Notes: generated by a model from the letters alone, not told the origin. Counted from the stretch's first letter, positions 44,892 to 54,558 are shown. The stretch: 64,000 nucleotides of DNA from Polaromonas sp. AET17H-212 (GCF_002379085.1 NZ_NBZW01000002.1:248001-312000), one strand, 5' to 3'. Numbers and translations are program-made.

Positions 44892-46129
44892 ATGTGAAAA
44901 AATTTACGGCGAGTACGTCGCGCGAAGCGCTGCGCATGGTGCGCGACGTGCTCGGCCCGGATGCGCTGATCATTTCCAACCGCAACATTGAGGGCCAGGT
45001 CGAAATCATGGCGCTGTCAAGCGAGAATATCGTGGCAGCGTTAACGCTACCGACGGCAGTGCAAGCTGCGCCGGTAGTGCAAGCGCCAGTTCTGCCGGCA
45101 GTGCCGACCGCTCCGATCAATGTGGAGAGCCACCCGATGCCCAGAAAAAATACGCGCAGCGAACTGAGCGCGGTGATCAGCGAAATTCGCTCGATGCGCA
45201 GCATGCTGGAGACGCAATTCAATGAAATATCTGACGGTACACTGCAGGACCGCGAGCCGAAAAAGACGCTGCTTCTGCGCGAGCTGCTGGCCGCCGGTTT
45301 CAGCGCCAGTCTCGCACAGCACCTGACAGCGCAGTTGCCGGCGGGACAATACGGGAAAGCCGATCTGGCCCGGGCCAAGAGCATTCTGGCAGGCAACCTC
45401 ATGACCCGAGGCCGCAAGAATAAATTCCTGGAAAAGGGCGGCGTTTATGCGCTGGTGGGCCCGACCGGGGTCGGCAAGACCACGACCACCGCAAAACTTG
45501 CCGCGCGCTGCGTGATGCGTCACGGAAGCGGCAAGCTGGCGCTGATCACGACTGACAGCTATCGTATCGGCGCCTACGAACAGTTACGCATTTACGGCAA
45601 ACTTCTCGGCGTGATGGTGCATTCGGTGAAGGACGAGGCCGATCTGCGCATCGCGCTCGATGAATTGAAAAACAAGCATACGATTTTGATCGACACGGTC
45701 GGCATGAGCCAGCGTGACCGCATGGTGGCCGAGCAGGTCGCCCTGCTCTCCGGTGCCGGCACCGAGGTCCAACGCCTGTTGTGCCTGAACGCCACGTCCA
45801 CCACCGAGACACTCAACGAAGTGGTGCATGCCTATCAGGGATCGGGCCTGGCGGGTTGCATCATCACCAAACTCGACGAAGCCGCAAGCATCGGCGCTGC
45901 GCTGGATGTCGTCATTCGCCACAAATTGACGCTCTACTGCGTTGCCGATGGCCAGCGCGTTCCGGAAGACCTGCACCTCGCCAATCCACGCGATCTGATC
46001 AAGCGCGCGTTCGAGCTGAGATCCGAGGCTGCCCCCTTCCAGCCACTGGACGGAGAATTGACGCTGACGATCCCGAACAAGGGGCGGGCAAGCAACGATA
46101 AAAATATGCGTGGGGTGCATCTTGGCTAG
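44888..46129 (+). CDS. flhF: SRP-family GTPase FlhF
   Basis: The 413-residue protein has the basic N-terminal region VKKFTASTSREALRMVRDVLGPDALIIS and the G1 loop GPTGVGKTTTTAKLA (about 190-204). DTVGMSQRDR and TKLDEAASIGAALD follow as later G motifs. It places the flagellum, usually at a pole, and works with FlhG encoded next. Confidence 0.95.
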   Translation: MNVKKFTASTSREALRMVRDVLGPDALIISNRNIEGQVEIMALSSENIVAALTLPTAVQAAPVVQAPVLPAVPTAPINVESHPMPRKNTRSELSAVISEIRSMRSMLETQFNEISDGTLQDREPKKTLLLRELLAAGFSASLAQHLTAQLPAGQYGKADLARAKSILAGNLMTRGRKNKFLEKGGVYALVGPTGVGKTTTTAKLAARCVMRHGSGKLALITTDSYRIGAYEQLRIYGKLLGVMVHSVKDEADLRIALDELKNKHTILIDTVGMSQRDRMVAEQVALLSGAGTEVQRLLCLNATSTTETLNEVVHAYQGSGLAGCIITKLDEAASIGAALDVVIRHKLTLYCVADGQRVPEDLHLANPRDLIKRAFELRSEAAPFQPLDGELTLTIPNKGRASNDKNMRGVHLG

Positions 46130-46925
46130 TTTCGAGGTGGACCAGGCGGAAGGCTTGCGGCGCATGGTCGCCGGGCCCAAGCCGCGGCTCTTCACCTTTT
46201 TGTCGACCGCGCCGGACGAAGAAAAAGACGACACGCTGGTGAACCTGGGGGCGTCGCTGGCAAGCTCGGGCAGCACGGTGCTGCTGCTGGATGCGTACCC
46301 GGAGTTGCGCGGTGTCGCGGCTCGCTTGGGCGCATCGGACGGCGCGACCCTGCTGCAGGTGGCGCGCCAGGAGCGCGCGCTGAATGAAGCGATCGTGCTG
46401 ATGCCGCAGGGCTTCGGCATCAGCACGCTGACGCATGGCTCGCTGGAGGCGGCGCTGCACGATGCCGACCAGGCACGTCGTCTGGCCAACACCTTTGGTG
46501 TGATCGCCACGCAAACCGACATCCTGCTGGTGGACGCCGAGCTTGACGCCGATGACGCTTTGCCCTTGCCGGCCATGGGAGCCGCCGAAATCGTGATACA
46601 GGTATCGGCGGGTGCCGCATCGATCAAGTCCGCTTACGCCATCATCAAGCGGCTCCACGCCCGGCTCGGACGCAGGCCGTACAGCGTGCTGGTGACCGGC
46701 GCTTCCGAGGAGATGGCGCAACAGATCTATCAGAACATGATGCAGGCCGCGAGCCGTTATCTTTCGGTGCCGCTCAGTTGCCTGGGCACGGTGCCGGCCG
46801 ATGAGCACCTGACGCGCGCCGCCGGTCTCGGGCGCACGGTCATCGATGCCTTCCCGATGGCAGGCGCTTCGATGGCATTCCGGCGTCTGGCCGGACGTCT
46901 TGCGCTGTCCGATCTGGGAGCTTGA
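46122..46925 (+). CDS. flhG: FlhG/FleN-like protein lacking the Walker A motif
   Basis: About 267 residues beginning ASFEVDQAEGLRRMVAGPKPR, the activation helix (DQAEGLR) typical of FlhG, followed by a MinD-like fold (STVLLLDAYPELRGVAARLG). Where FlhG normally has KGGVGKT, this protein reads STAPDEEKDDTLVN, and the Walker A' Asp-Ala-Asp is DAY. ATP binding is therefore doubtful, although the helix that stimulates FlhF is kept. The start is probably TTG 46122 behind GGGGTG; a GTG at 46110 is possible. It overlaps the end of flhF. Confidence 0.8.
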   Translation: MASFEVDQAEGLRRMVAGPKPRLFTFLSTAPDEEKDDTLVNLGASLASSGSTVLLLDAYPELRGVAARLGASDGATLLQVARQERALNEAIVLMPQGFGISTLTHGSLEAALHDADQARRLANTFGVIATQTDILLVDAELDADDALPLPAMGAAEIVIQVSAGAASIKSAYAIIKRLHARLGRRPYSVLVTGASEEMAQQIYQNMMQAASRYLSVPLSCLGTVPADEHLTRAAGLGRTVIDAFPMAGASMAFRRLAGRLALSDLGA

Positions 46926-46928
46926 AGC

Positions 46929-47660
46929 ATGTATACCGCTGATGGAAAATCGGACAAAAACCAGTTGCTTGCGCAGCATGCGCCCCTGGTGAAAAAGCTG
47001 GCCCACCAGATGAAAGCCAGACTTCCGCCCAGTGTCGAAGTCGACGACCTGATTCAAGCCGGCATGATCGGGCTGCTTGACGCGGTCAACCGTTATGAGG
47101 AAACCCTTGGTGCGCAGTTCGAGACCTATGCGGTGCAGCGAATCCGCGGTGCCATGCTGGACGAATTGCGCAACGCCGACTGGCTGCCACGCAGCATGCG
47201 CCAAAGCATGCGCAAGATCGAACTGGCGATCACCACGCTGCAGCAACGCCTGGGCCGTCCACCGATTGAAAGTGAAGTCGCCAGGGAGCTCAAGCTGTCA
47301 TTGATCGAATATCAGGAATTGCTGGCCAGCGGCGGCGGGCACCAACTCGTTTATTACGAGGATTTTCATGAGGGCGGCGACGGCGAACATTTTCTGGATC
47401 GTTATACCGGCAACGAGGGCGGCGATCCGCTGCAAAGCCTGTTGGACAACGGGTTTCGTGCGGCCGTGATCGAGGCGATTGAGGCTTTGCCGCAGCGCGA
47501 TAAAATCATGATGGGCTTGTACTACGAACAGGAAATGAACCTGAAGGAAATCGGCACCGTGCTAGGGGTGTCCGAATCGCGGGTTTGTCAGTTGCATAGC
47601 CAGGCTGTTGCACGCCTGCGCGCCACCTTGAGAGAAAAGACATGGATTGGGGTAGCGTAG
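46929..47660 (+). CDS. fliA: Flagellar sigma factor FliA (sigma-28)
   Basis: The 243-residue protein shows sigma regions 2 (LIQAGMIGLLDAVNRYEE), 3 (WLPRSMRQSMRKIELAITTLQQRLGRPP) and 4 (EMNLKEIGTVLGVSESRVCQLHSQAVARL) in order. It directs late flagellar transcription from promoters such as those seen at 50052, 58057 and 37349, and is held by FlgM (49697). It overlaps motC. Confidence 0.95.
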   Translation: MYTADGKSDKNQLLAQHAPLVKKLAHQMKARLPPSVEVDDLIQAGMIGLLDAVNRYEETLGAQFETYAVQRIRGAMLDELRNADWLPRSMRQSMRKIELAITTLQQRLGRPPIESEVARELKLSLIEYQELLASGGGHQLVYYEDFHEGGDGEHFLDRYTGNEGGDPLQSLLDNGFRAAVIEAIEALPQRDKIMMGLYYEQEMNLKEIGTVLGVSESRVCQLHSQAVARLRATLREKTWIGVA

Positions 47661-48382
47661 CCGGGCTGACCCTGGCGCTGGGGGCGATCCTGCTGGGCCA
47701 GGGTCTGGATGGCGGCCACTTCGGCTGGCTGGTCCAACCCGCCGCATTGATCATTGTCGGCGGCGCGACAACCGGTGCCGTCCTGCTGCAAAGCGGCCAC
47801 CGCTGCTTTTTGCGCGGCGTGCGAATGGTGCGCTGGGTGTTTTCTCCTCCGGTTGAAAACCATCGGGCGCAGCTGCGCGACATCACTGCCTGGAGCGGCG
47901 TTGCGCGGCGCGAGGGTTTGCTCAGTCTCGAGCGTTACATGCTGGCGGCGCATGACCCGTTCACCGCCAAGGGCTTGCGTCTGATCGTGGACGGTGTCGA
48001 GCCAAACCTGCTGCGCGAAATTCTCGAAATCGACATCTCGTCCTATGAAAACGAACAGCGGCTGGCGATCAAGGTGTGGGAAGCTGCCGGCGGCTATGCG
48101 CCGACCATCGGCATTCTGGGCGCCGTGCTTGGCCTGATCCAGGTCATGGAAAATCTGTCCGATCCAGGTCGGCTCGGGAACGGCATTGCGGTTGCCTTCG
48201 TCTCCACCGTGTACGGCGTAGGCCTCGCCAACCTGGTCTTCCTGCCGATCGGCAACAAGCTCAAGGCGCTGCTCAACCGGGAAATCATGATGCGCGAAAT
48301 GCTGACCGATGTATTCGCCGGTATCGCCGCCGGCGACAAACCGCGCGTCATCGAAGAGCGTTTGTCCAGCTATCGGCGCTGA
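47642..48382 (+). CDS. motC: Flagellar motor stator protein MotC (MotA family)
   Basis: The 246-residue protein has MotA-type membrane segments and the conserved AAGGYAPTIGILGAVLGLIQVMENL region followed by AFVSTVYGVGLANLVFLPIGNKLK. With MotD it forms a stator unit that conducts ions and turns the rotor. It starts within the last codons of fliA. Confidence 0.92.
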   Translation: MDWGSVAGLTLALGAILLGQGLDGGHFGWLVQPAALIIVGGATTGAVLLQSGHRCFLRGVRMVRWVFSPPVENHRAQLRDITAWSGVARREGLLSLERYMLAAHDPFTAKGLRLIVDGVEPNLLREILEIDISSYENEQRLAIKVWEAAGGYAPTIGILGAVLGLIQVMENLSDPGRLGNGIAVAFVSTVYGVGLANLVFLPIGNKLKALLNREIMMREMLTDVFAGIAAGDKPRVIEERLSSYRR

Positions 48383-48397
48383 AGGACGCCGACCGCC

Positions 48398-49198
48398 ATG
48401 GCTCGGAAAAAATACCAGGAAGATCCCGACAATCACGATCGCTGGCTGGTCTCGTATGCCGATTTCATCACCTTGTTGCTTGCGTTTTTCATTGTCATGT
48501 ATGCGATCTCTTCCGTGAATCAAAGCAAGTACCGGATTTTTTCGGAGGCGCTCGGCAGCGCCTTCTCCGGGAAACCGTCGCCGTCGCCAACGACTCCGAT
48601 GTCGGCGACCGTTGAGAAAGAACCCTTTCCCCTGCCCCTGCCGCCGCGCGCATTACCATCGCAAAAACAGCGCGCCCGCCAGGCGGCATTGCTGCGCGAA
48701 CGGCAGCAGATGACCGGTATGGCCCGCGATATTCTGCAGGTGCTCGCCCCGCTGGTGGGACAGGGCAAGGTGCGTGTCACACAAAGCAGCCGTGGCGTGA
48801 GCGTGGAGATCAATGCCAGCGTGTTGTTCGCACCGGGCGAAGCCAAGCTGAGCAATGAATCGGGGGCGGCGTTAAAGGCTGTGGCGCAGGTGGTCAGGGA
48901 TTTTCCACAAGCGATACAGGTTGAAGGGCACACCGATATGCTGCCGATCAGCAATGCGATGTTCCCCTCCAACTGGGAGCTGTCCGCTGTGCGCGCCAGC
49001 AGTGTGGTCCGGCTTTTCATCGAACAGGGTATCGCCGAGAAGCGCCTCGCGGCCGTCGGCTACGGATCGAACCAGCCGGTGGCTTCCAACGAGACAGCCG
49101 AGGGTCGGATGCGCAACCGGCGTGTACAGCTAACGATCCTGTCGACAATTCCGGAACTGGTCACGGAAGTGCCGGTCGGAATAACGCCCGGCAAGTGA
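48398..49198 (+). CDS. motD: Flagellar motor stator protein MotD (MotB family)
   Basis: The 266-residue protein has one N-terminal membrane segment with the ion-binding Asp in SYADFITLLLAFFIVMYA. The OmpA-like peptidoglycan-binding domain lies at about 125-250 (VEGHTDMLPISNAMFPSNWELSAVRASSV). It anchors the MotC/MotD stator to the wall. Confidence 0.92.
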   Translation: MARKKYQEDPDNHDRWLVSYADFITLLLAFFIVMYAISSVNQSKYRIFSEALGSAFSGKPSPSPTTPMSATVEKEPFPLPLPPRALPSQKQRARQAALLRERQQMTGMARDILQVLAPLVGQGKVRVTQSSRGVSVEINASVLFAPGEAKLSNESGAALKAVAQVVRDFPQAIQVEGHTDMLPISNAMFPSNWELSAVRASSVVRLFIEQGIAEKRLAAVGYGSNQPVASNETAEGRMRNRRVQLTILSTIPELVTEVPVGITPGK

Positions 49199-49206
49199 CA
49201 AGCTAC

Positions 49207-49226
49207 AAAAAACCGGCGTTGGCCGG
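49207..49226 (-). terminator. Terminator of the flgM-flgN unit
   Basis: On the minus strand CCGGC, loop, GCCGG is followed by six T, four bases beyond the flgN stop. It separates flgMN from the convergent motD. Confidence 0.75.
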
Positions 49227-49229
49227 AAA

Positions 49230-49694
49230 TTAACCGACGACCAGACGGCGCCCGACGCTGGGCATCGTTGTCTGACCGTTCGGGCCGTAGAAATTGCCGA
49301 CCTGGGCGCCGCTGTGCAGCACGCTCAACGCCTGCTGGTTACGCGTCATATGCTTATGGATCAGCAAGCCATTGGTGCGATTGAGTTCTTGCGCGGATTC
49401 GAGCACGGACAACAGGTCCGGCCAGTTCTGGCGGCCATCTTCCAGCGCCGGCGCGCTCTCCAGCCAGGCCTGCATGCCGGCTTCGCTGGCCGCGAATCCG
49501 GCGGCGGACAAGGCGCGGTGACGCCGACTCGCCAGCTCCGACATGCGCGCCACCGCTTTAGTTTTTTCCGCGGTGAGAGCGGGCAGTCCGTCGATATCCG
49601 CGTCAACCAGTTGAAGCTGTTCCTGCCTGAGCACCGCCAGCAGGCTCCGGGCCGCCTGGTATTCTTCGCGAAGGCTGGTGACCAGTGCATGCAT
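49230..49694 (-). CDS. flgN: FlgN, flagellar export chaperone
   Basis: The 154-residue all-helical protein has LRQEQLQLVDADIDGLPALTAEKTKAVARMSEL and a C-terminal NRTNGLLIHKHMTRNQQALSVL, both typical of FlgN. It guards the hook-filament junction proteins FlgK and FlgL, whose genes lie at 58123 and 59785. It follows flgM with a two-base gap. Confidence 0.85.
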   Translation of the reverse strand: MHALVTSLREEYQAARSLLAVLRQEQLQLVDADIDGLPALTAEKTKAVARMSELASRRHRALSAAGFAASEAGMQAWLESAPALEDGRQNWPDLLSVLESAQELNRTNGLLIHKHMTRNQQALSVLHSGAQVGNFYGPNGQTTMPSVGRRLVVG

Positions 49695-49696
49695 GT

Positions 49697-49993
49697 TCAG
49701 GCCTTGCGTGGTTGAATCAGGTCTTTGACGGTATCCATCAATCCATCCGCCACTTTTTCGGTGTTGACCTGAAAATGGCCTGCGGTGATCGCGGCTTTTA
49801 TCTCCGCTACCTTCTCCGCATTGAACACCTCGGTGCTGGCGATCTGGCCGGACAGCGCCTGCAGTTGCGAAGAAAGACGGACACTGTCCGAGGCAGCCTT
49901 GCCTGCGCCGACCGGCTCGGCCTGGCCTGCTTGCTTTGGCGTTGTCGCAACGGCAAGACCTGCGGCTTTTTTGATTGAGTCATCGATTTTCAC
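49697..49993 (-). CDS. flgM: Anti-sigma-28 factor FlgM
   Basis: The 98-residue protein starts MKIDDSIKKA and has the conserved C-terminal helix pair (EVFNAEKVAEIKAAITAGHFQVNTEKVADGLM) that wraps FliA. It is exported once the hook is finished, freeing FliA. A FliA promoter stands upstream, giving feedback control. Confidence 0.9.
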   Translation of the reverse strand: MKIDDSIKKAAGLAVATTPKQAGQAEPVGAGKAASDSVRLSSQLQALSGQIASTEVFNAEKVAEIKAAITAGHFQVNTEKVADGLMDTVKDLIQPRKA

Positions 49994-50051
49994 GACAGGA
50001 TCCTTGTCTGGTTGAGGGCGAAAGTCCTCAGAATTTTATAGGCTCTCATCT

Positions 50052-50078
50052 GTATCGGCGCTTCTGCCGAAAACTTTA
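50052..50078 (-). promoter_or_regulatory. FliA promoter of flgM
   Basis: Read on the minus strand, TAAAGTTT, 11 bases, GCCGATAC matches the sigma-28 consensus with one difference. It lies about 60 bases before the flgM start. Confidence 0.8.
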
Positions 50079-50109
50079 GCACTGAATTGCAGCAGCCGGT
50101 AGCTTGCCG

Positions 50110-50814
50110 TCAGTGGGTGACTTCGACGATGCCGCCGGCTTTTGCCACGCCGCTGATGACCTGGCCCGACGGTGTGCGGACCTGGGTCAGCTGACCTTCA
50201 CCAGCATTGTTGAGTGCCCGGGCTTCGCTCGACACGCTAAAGCCGGCTCCGGCCGACACCAGCCGCACCGTCTGCCCCTGCTGTACCGCTTGCTGGCTGC
50301 GCAACACATCCTGGCGCAATGGCGTGCCGACAGGCACGGAGATCGCCAGCGTGCGGCCGATGGCCTGTGCCGGATCGGTGATGATGCCGGGCGGCAGGGT
50401 GGTGAGGTCGCCCTTGAGCCGCGTCAGGTCAGCGGCGCCGACGCTCTGACCTTGCGCCAGTGGCAGGGCGGCCGCGATGTAATCGGCCTGCACGCGCACG
50501 GTGGCCGACAGATAGATCGTCCACGGGCTGGGCACGGTGCAGCGCACGCCGACCGTGGTTTTGCCCCACGCCCGGCTGCCGCTGGGCAGGAAGGGCTGCG
50601 GCGCGGCACAGGCCGGCAGGTTCAGGCGCGGCTCAACCGGGACCACCACGATGCTGACCTGACCGGGCAGTCCGACCGCTTGCGTCTGCAGGAATTGCGC
50701 GGCGGCCTGGCGCAGTGCCTCCGGGTCCTGGCGCTGAACCGTTGCCTGTGCCAGCGCATGCTGCAGCGGCAACAGCGTCAGGAGCGCGAACAAAACGTGG
50801 ACAGGTAAATTCAT
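50110..50814 (-). CDS. flgA: FlgA, P-ring assembly chaperone
   Basis: The 234-residue protein has a signal peptide (MNLPVHVLFALLTLLPLQHALA) and a C-terminal SAF domain (TIYLSATVRVQADYIAAALPL, then VGAADLTRLKGDLTTLPPG). It helps FlgI form the P ring in the periplasm. ATG 50814 is preferred over an in-frame start at 50868 because the signal peptide begins there. It is divergent from flgB. Confidence 0.9.
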   Translation of the reverse strand: MNLPVHVLFALLTLLPLQHALAQATVQRQDPEALRQAAAQFLQTQAVGLPGQVSIVVVPVEPRLNLPACAAPQPFLPSGSRAWGKTTVGVRCTVPSPWTIYLSATVRVQADYIAAALPLAQGQSVGAADLTRLKGDLTTLPPGIITDPAQAIGRTLAISVPVGTPLRQDVLRSQQAVQQGQTVRLVSAGAGFSVSSEARALNNAGEGQLTQVRTPSGQVISGVAKAGGIVEVTH

Positions 50815-50994
50815 GATGGCCGTTGGAATGATTTCAGCTTCGATGATACGGATCAGGCCATCACGCAAAGCAAGGAACAGACTGGCGTTTTATGCCCTTA
50901 TTGATTGATCAAATCGGGTCCGGCGTCCGTATCATGAACCTAAGTAAATCCATGGGCGGCGCCACCAGGTGGCCGACAATTTGAGGAGATTGCG
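50815..50994. promoter_or_regulatory. flgA-flgB divergent promoter region
   Basis: The 180-base gap must hold promoters for flgA and the flgB operon. I see no sigma-28 boxes and no good sigma-54 site, which fits middle (class II) genes driven by a master regulator. GAGGAG precedes flgB. Confidence 0.4.
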
Positions 50995-51411
50995 ATGATC
51001 GGAAAACTGGACGACACCCTGCGTTTTCACCAGACGGCGCTGTCGGTGCGTGCCGAACGCCAGCAGCTGCTGGCATCGAATATCGCCAACGCCGATACGC
51101 CCCACTACAAGGCGCGCGACCTCGATTTTACCAAGGCGCTGCAGGGCGCGCTGAGCGGCGCCGGAGCGGCGCCGGTCGTACTCGTCAAAACCGCGGCCGC
51201 GCACCTGGGGCGCAGCGGCGACAGCGCCAGCGGCCGTGCCCATGCCCAGCCGCTGTACCGGGCCGAGCAGCAGGGCAGTGTGGACGGCAATACCGTCGAC
51301 ATGGACGTGGAACGCAATCAGTTTGCCGAGAACGCACTGCGCTACGAAGCGGGTCTCACATTAATTGGTGCGCAGATCAAGGGTCTGCTCACCGCCATCC
51401 AGGGGCAATAA
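50995..51411 (+). CDS. flgB: Rod protein FlgB
   Basis: The 138-residue protein shows the rod-protein start ([32 protein letters not shown]) and the C-terminal D0 helix. It is the first gene of the flgBCDEFGHIJ unit, preceded by TTGAGGAG. It builds the proximal rod. Confidence 0.94.
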   Translation: MIGKLDDTLRFHQTALSVRAERQQLLASNIANADTPHYKARDLDFTKALQGALSGAGAAPVVLVKTAAAHLGRSGDSASGRAHAQPLYRAEQQGSVDGNTVDMDVERNQFAENALRYEAGLTLIGAQIKGLLTAIQGQ

Positions 51412-51413
51412 GC

Positions 51414-51818
51414 ATGTCGCTGTTCAATATTTTCAATGTCGCCGGATCTGCCATGAGCGCGCAGGGGCAGCGCCTCAACGTGGTCGCCAGCAATCTCGCC
51501 AATGCCGACAGCAGCACCAGCGTCAGCGGCCAGCCTTATCGCGCCAGGCACGTGGTGTTCAGTGCGGTTCCGGTGGCCGGTGTGGTGTCGACCGGCGTGC
51601 GGGTTCAGCAAGTGATCGAAAGTACCGCGCCGCCGAAGATGGTTTACGACCCCAAACATCCGCAGGCCGATGAAAAAGGCTATATCGCCATGCCCGACGT
51701 CAATGTGGTGGAGGAAATGGTGAATATGCTGTCGGCCTCGCGCTCGTACCAAACCAATGTCGAAACCATGAATGCGGCCAAGACGATGCTGTTGAAAACA
51801 CTCACCCTCGGCCAATAA
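51414..51818 (+). CDS. flgC: Rod protein FlgC
   Basis: The 134-residue protein has the rod motif [23 protein letters not shown] and the C-terminal [35 protein letters not shown]. It lies two bases after flgB. Confidence 0.94.
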   Translation: MSLFNIFNVAGSAMSAQGQRLNVVASNLANADSSTSVSGQPYRARHVVFSAVPVAGVVSTGVRVQQVIESTAPPKMVYDPKHPQADEKGYIAMPDVNVVEEMVNMLSASRSYQTNVETMNAAKTMLLKTLTLGQ

Positions 51819-51832
51819 GAAAGGACTGTTCA

Positions 51833-52492
51833 ATGAGTACCGTAGACAACATCGGCACCGCCGGTGCGCTGACCGCCACCAAGGCCGCCACGAAAGAAGG
51901 TCCGGCGGCAGCCCAGGACCGCTTCATGACGCTGCTGATCACGCAAATGAAAAATCAGGACCCGTTGAATCCGCTCGATAACGCCCAGGTGACAAGCCAG
52001 CTCGCGCAGCTGTCGACGGTGACCGGTATCGACAAGATGAATGCGACGCTCGAAGCGCTGATCGGCAGTTATCAGGCGGGCCAGTCGCTGCAGGCGGCCG
52101 GCATGATCGGCCATGGCGTCCTGAGCCCGGGCAGCACATTGACACTCACTGACGGCCAGGCGCTGTTTGGCGTGGAACTGACCGAGCCGGCGGACAAGGC
52201 GCAGGTGACGATTCGTGACGCCGCCGGAAAAGCAGTGCGCACCATCAATCTGGAGGCGCTGGGTGTGGGCACCCATCCCTTGCCATGGGATGGCAAGGGC
52301 GATAACGGCGTGGCCGCGGCGAACGGCGATTACAGCTTCGAAGTCAGTGCGACACGCGGCGAACAGAAGGTTGGCGCGAGCGCGCTGGCATTCGGCGTGG
52401 TGGCGAGCGTATCCAACGGGACGCAAGGCGTGAAGCTGAATGTGCCAGGCGTCGGCGCGGTCAGCCTGGCGGACATCCGTCAGATCCTCTGA
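51833..52492 (+). CDS. flgD: Hook-capping protein FlgD
   Basis: The 219-residue protein has RFMTLLITQMKNQDPLNPLDN and TSQLAQLSTVTGIDKMN at the N-terminus, the export and capping region. The FlgD Ig-like domain follows, containing HPLPWDGKGDNG. It caps the growing hook and is shed later. Confidence 0.93.
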   Translation: MSTVDNIGTAGALTATKAATKEGPAAAQDRFMTLLITQMKNQDPLNPLDNAQVTSQLAQLSTVTGIDKMNATLEALIGSYQAGQSLQAAGMIGHGVLSPGSTLTLTDGQALFGVELTEPADKAQVTIRDAAGKAVRTINLEALGVGTHPLPWDGKGDNGVAAANGDYSFEVSATRGEQKVGASALAFGVVASVSNGTQGVKLNVPGVGAVSLADIRQIL

Positions 52493-52530
52493 GTCGAATT
52501 TGATACCGGTAGCAAATCAAGGAGAGAAAA

Positions 52531-53730
52531 ATGGGTTTTCAGACAGGGTTAAGCGGGCTCAATTCGGCAGCCAAACAGCTGGACGTGATCGGCAGCAACG
52601 TCGCCAATACCAACACCGTGGGTTTCAAGCAGTCGCAGGTGCAATTTGCCGATGTCTATTCCGGGTCGCTGGCGGGGGGCGGCGCCAAGGTGGCGGCGGC
52701 CGGCCAGCAGTTCTCGCAGGGCAATATCAGCACGACCAGCAATGTGCTGGATCTGGCGATCAACGGCAACGGTTTTTTCCGGATGAGCAACCAGGGCGCC
52801 ATTTCGTATACCCGCAACGGCCAGTTCCATCTCGACAAGGGTGGCGTGATCGTCAATTCGGCCGGCATGCAGCTGACCGGCTACCTGGCGGATGCGAACG
52901 GCGCGATCGCACCGGGCGCGCCGGCGCCGCTGACGCTCAGCAGCAAGGAAAACCCGCCGGCCGCGACCCAGAAGGTGGGATTGTTGCTGAACCTGGATTC
53001 GCGCGTGGCCGTGCATCCGGCGCTTCCGGCGTTCAATTCGGCCGATCCGACGACCTACGATTACACGACGGCGGTCGGGGTTTTTGACAGTCTGGGCAAT
53101 ATGCACACGCTGCAGACGTACTTCGTGAAGAGCGCCACCAATACCTGGGATGTGCACGCCACCAGCAGCGACGCGCCGCCGACCGTGACATCGGTGGGGC
53201 AGGTCACCTTCGACACGAACGGCAATTTGAGCGCCCCGCTGCCGGCCAGTTTCGCCCGCACCTACACGGTTGGATCGGGTGCGGCGAACATCAGTTTCAA
53301 TCTCGACCTCACCGGCACCCTGCAATACGGCTCGAATTTCGGCGTCAACAAAGTGGCGCAGGATGGCTATGCCTCCGGCCGTCTGGCCGGACTCAACGTC
53401 GGGAGCGACGGGAAAATCGTGGGCCGCTACACGAATGGTCAGACTTTGACGCTGGGCCAGGTGGCGCTTGCCAATTTCGGCAATCCGGGCGGGCTGGCGG
53501 TACAAGGCGGCAATCAGTGGACCGAAAGCTCGGATTCAGGCCCGCCGCTGGTCGGCACCGCCAACAGCGGCGGGCTGGGCGTGCTGCAGTCGTCCTCGGT
53601 CGAGGACTCGAATGTCGATATGACCGCCGAGCTGGTTAGCATGATCACCGCGCAGCGCTTTTACCAGGCCAATGCGCAGACGATCAAGACGCAGGACCAG
53701 GTATTGCAAACCTTGTTGAACTTGCGTTAA
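52531..53730 (+). CDS. flgE: Hook protein FlgE
   Basis: The 399-residue protein has the axial start (FQTGLSGLNSAAKQLDVIGSNVANTNTVGFK), a variable hook domain and the C-terminal SVEDSNVDMTAELVSMITAQRFYQANAQTIKTQDQVLQTLL. Length is normal. AAGGAG precedes ATG 52531. Confidence 0.94.
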   Translation: MGFQTGLSGLNSAAKQLDVIGSNVANTNTVGFKQSQVQFADVYSGSLAGGGAKVAAAGQQFSQGNISTTSNVLDLAINGNGFFRMSNQGAISYTRNGQFHLDKGGVIVNSAGMQLTGYLADANGAIAPGAPAPLTLSSKENPPAATQKVGLLLNLDSRVAVHPALPAFNSADPTTYDYTTAVGVFDSLGNMHTLQTYFVKSATNTWDVHATSSDAPPTVTSVGQVTFDTNGNLSAPLPASFARTYTVGSGAANISFNLDLTGTLQYGSNFGVNKVAQDGYASGRLAGLNVGSDGKIVGRYTNGQTLTLGQVALANFGNPGGLAVQGGNQWTESSDSGPPLVGTANSGGLGVLQSSSVEDSNVDMTAELVSMITAQRFYQANAQTIKTQDQVLQTLLNLR

Positions 53731-53756
53731 CGCTCGGGTGGGCACGGGAGAAATAA

Positions 53757-54497
53757 ATGGACCGTTTGATTTACACCGCGATGACCGGCGCCAAGCATAT
53801 CCTGGAGCAGCAGGCCACCACCGCGCATAACCTGGCCAATGCCGCCACCACCGGCTTTCGTGCCCAGATCGATTCATTTCGCGCGGTGCCGGTCATCAGC
53901 GAAGGCTTGCCGACCCGCGCCTTTGTCGTGGATGCGACGGTCGGCGCCGATTTCACGCCCGGCCCGCTGCAGCAAACCGGGCGCGAGCTCGATGTCGCGC
54001 TGGGCGGTGCCGGCTGGTTCGCAGTGCAACTGGAAGATGGCACGGAAGCCTATACCCGCAACGGCAGCCTGAAGCTGTCCGAAAACGGTTTGCTGCAGAC
54101 GCAAGCGGGGTTGAATCTGCAGGGCGACGGCGGACCGATCAGCGTGCCGCCGGATGTCGGTATCTCGATTGGCAAGGACGGCACGGTATCGGCGATTGCC
54201 AGCGGCAGTGCCCCCCGCGTCACCACCGTGCTGGGACGGCTCAAGCTGGTCAATCCGGCGCCGGAATCGATGACGCGCGGCGACGACGGCCTGTTTCGTG
54301 TCGCGGATGGCAACCCGGTTGAAGCCGATGCCGGCGTGCGTGTCATCGGCGGCATGCTCGAAGGCAGCAACGTCAATGTGGTCGATGCGATGGTGAACAT
54401 GATCAGCCTGGCCCGTCAGTTTGAAATCCAGCAAAGCTTGTTGAAGAATGCCGAGAACAACGCTGCCAAGGCGAGCCAGATTCTTGCGTTGAGCTAG
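53757..54497 (+). CDS. flgF: Rod protein FlgF
   Basis: The 246-residue axial protein begins MDRLIYTAMTGAKHILEQQATTAHNLANAATTGF and ends with the standard SLARQFEIQQSLLKNAENNAAKASQILAL. It forms part of the rod below FlgG. Confidence 0.94.
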   Translation: MDRLIYTAMTGAKHILEQQATTAHNLANAATTGFRAQIDSFRAVPVISEGLPTRAFVVDATVGADFTPGPLQQTGRELDVALGGAGWFAVQLEDGTEAYTRNGSLKLSENGLLQTQAGLNLQGDGGPISVPPDVGISIGKDGTVSAIASGSAPRVTTVLGRLKLVNPAPESMTRGDDGLFRVADGNPVEADAGVRVIGGMLEGSNVNVVDAMVNMISLARQFEIQQSLLKNAENNAAKASQILALS

Positions 54498-54558
54498 CAA
54501 CAATGGACCTCGGCTGCAGCTGCATCCGAGGTGATGAAATGTGTTTTTTGGAGGAAAA

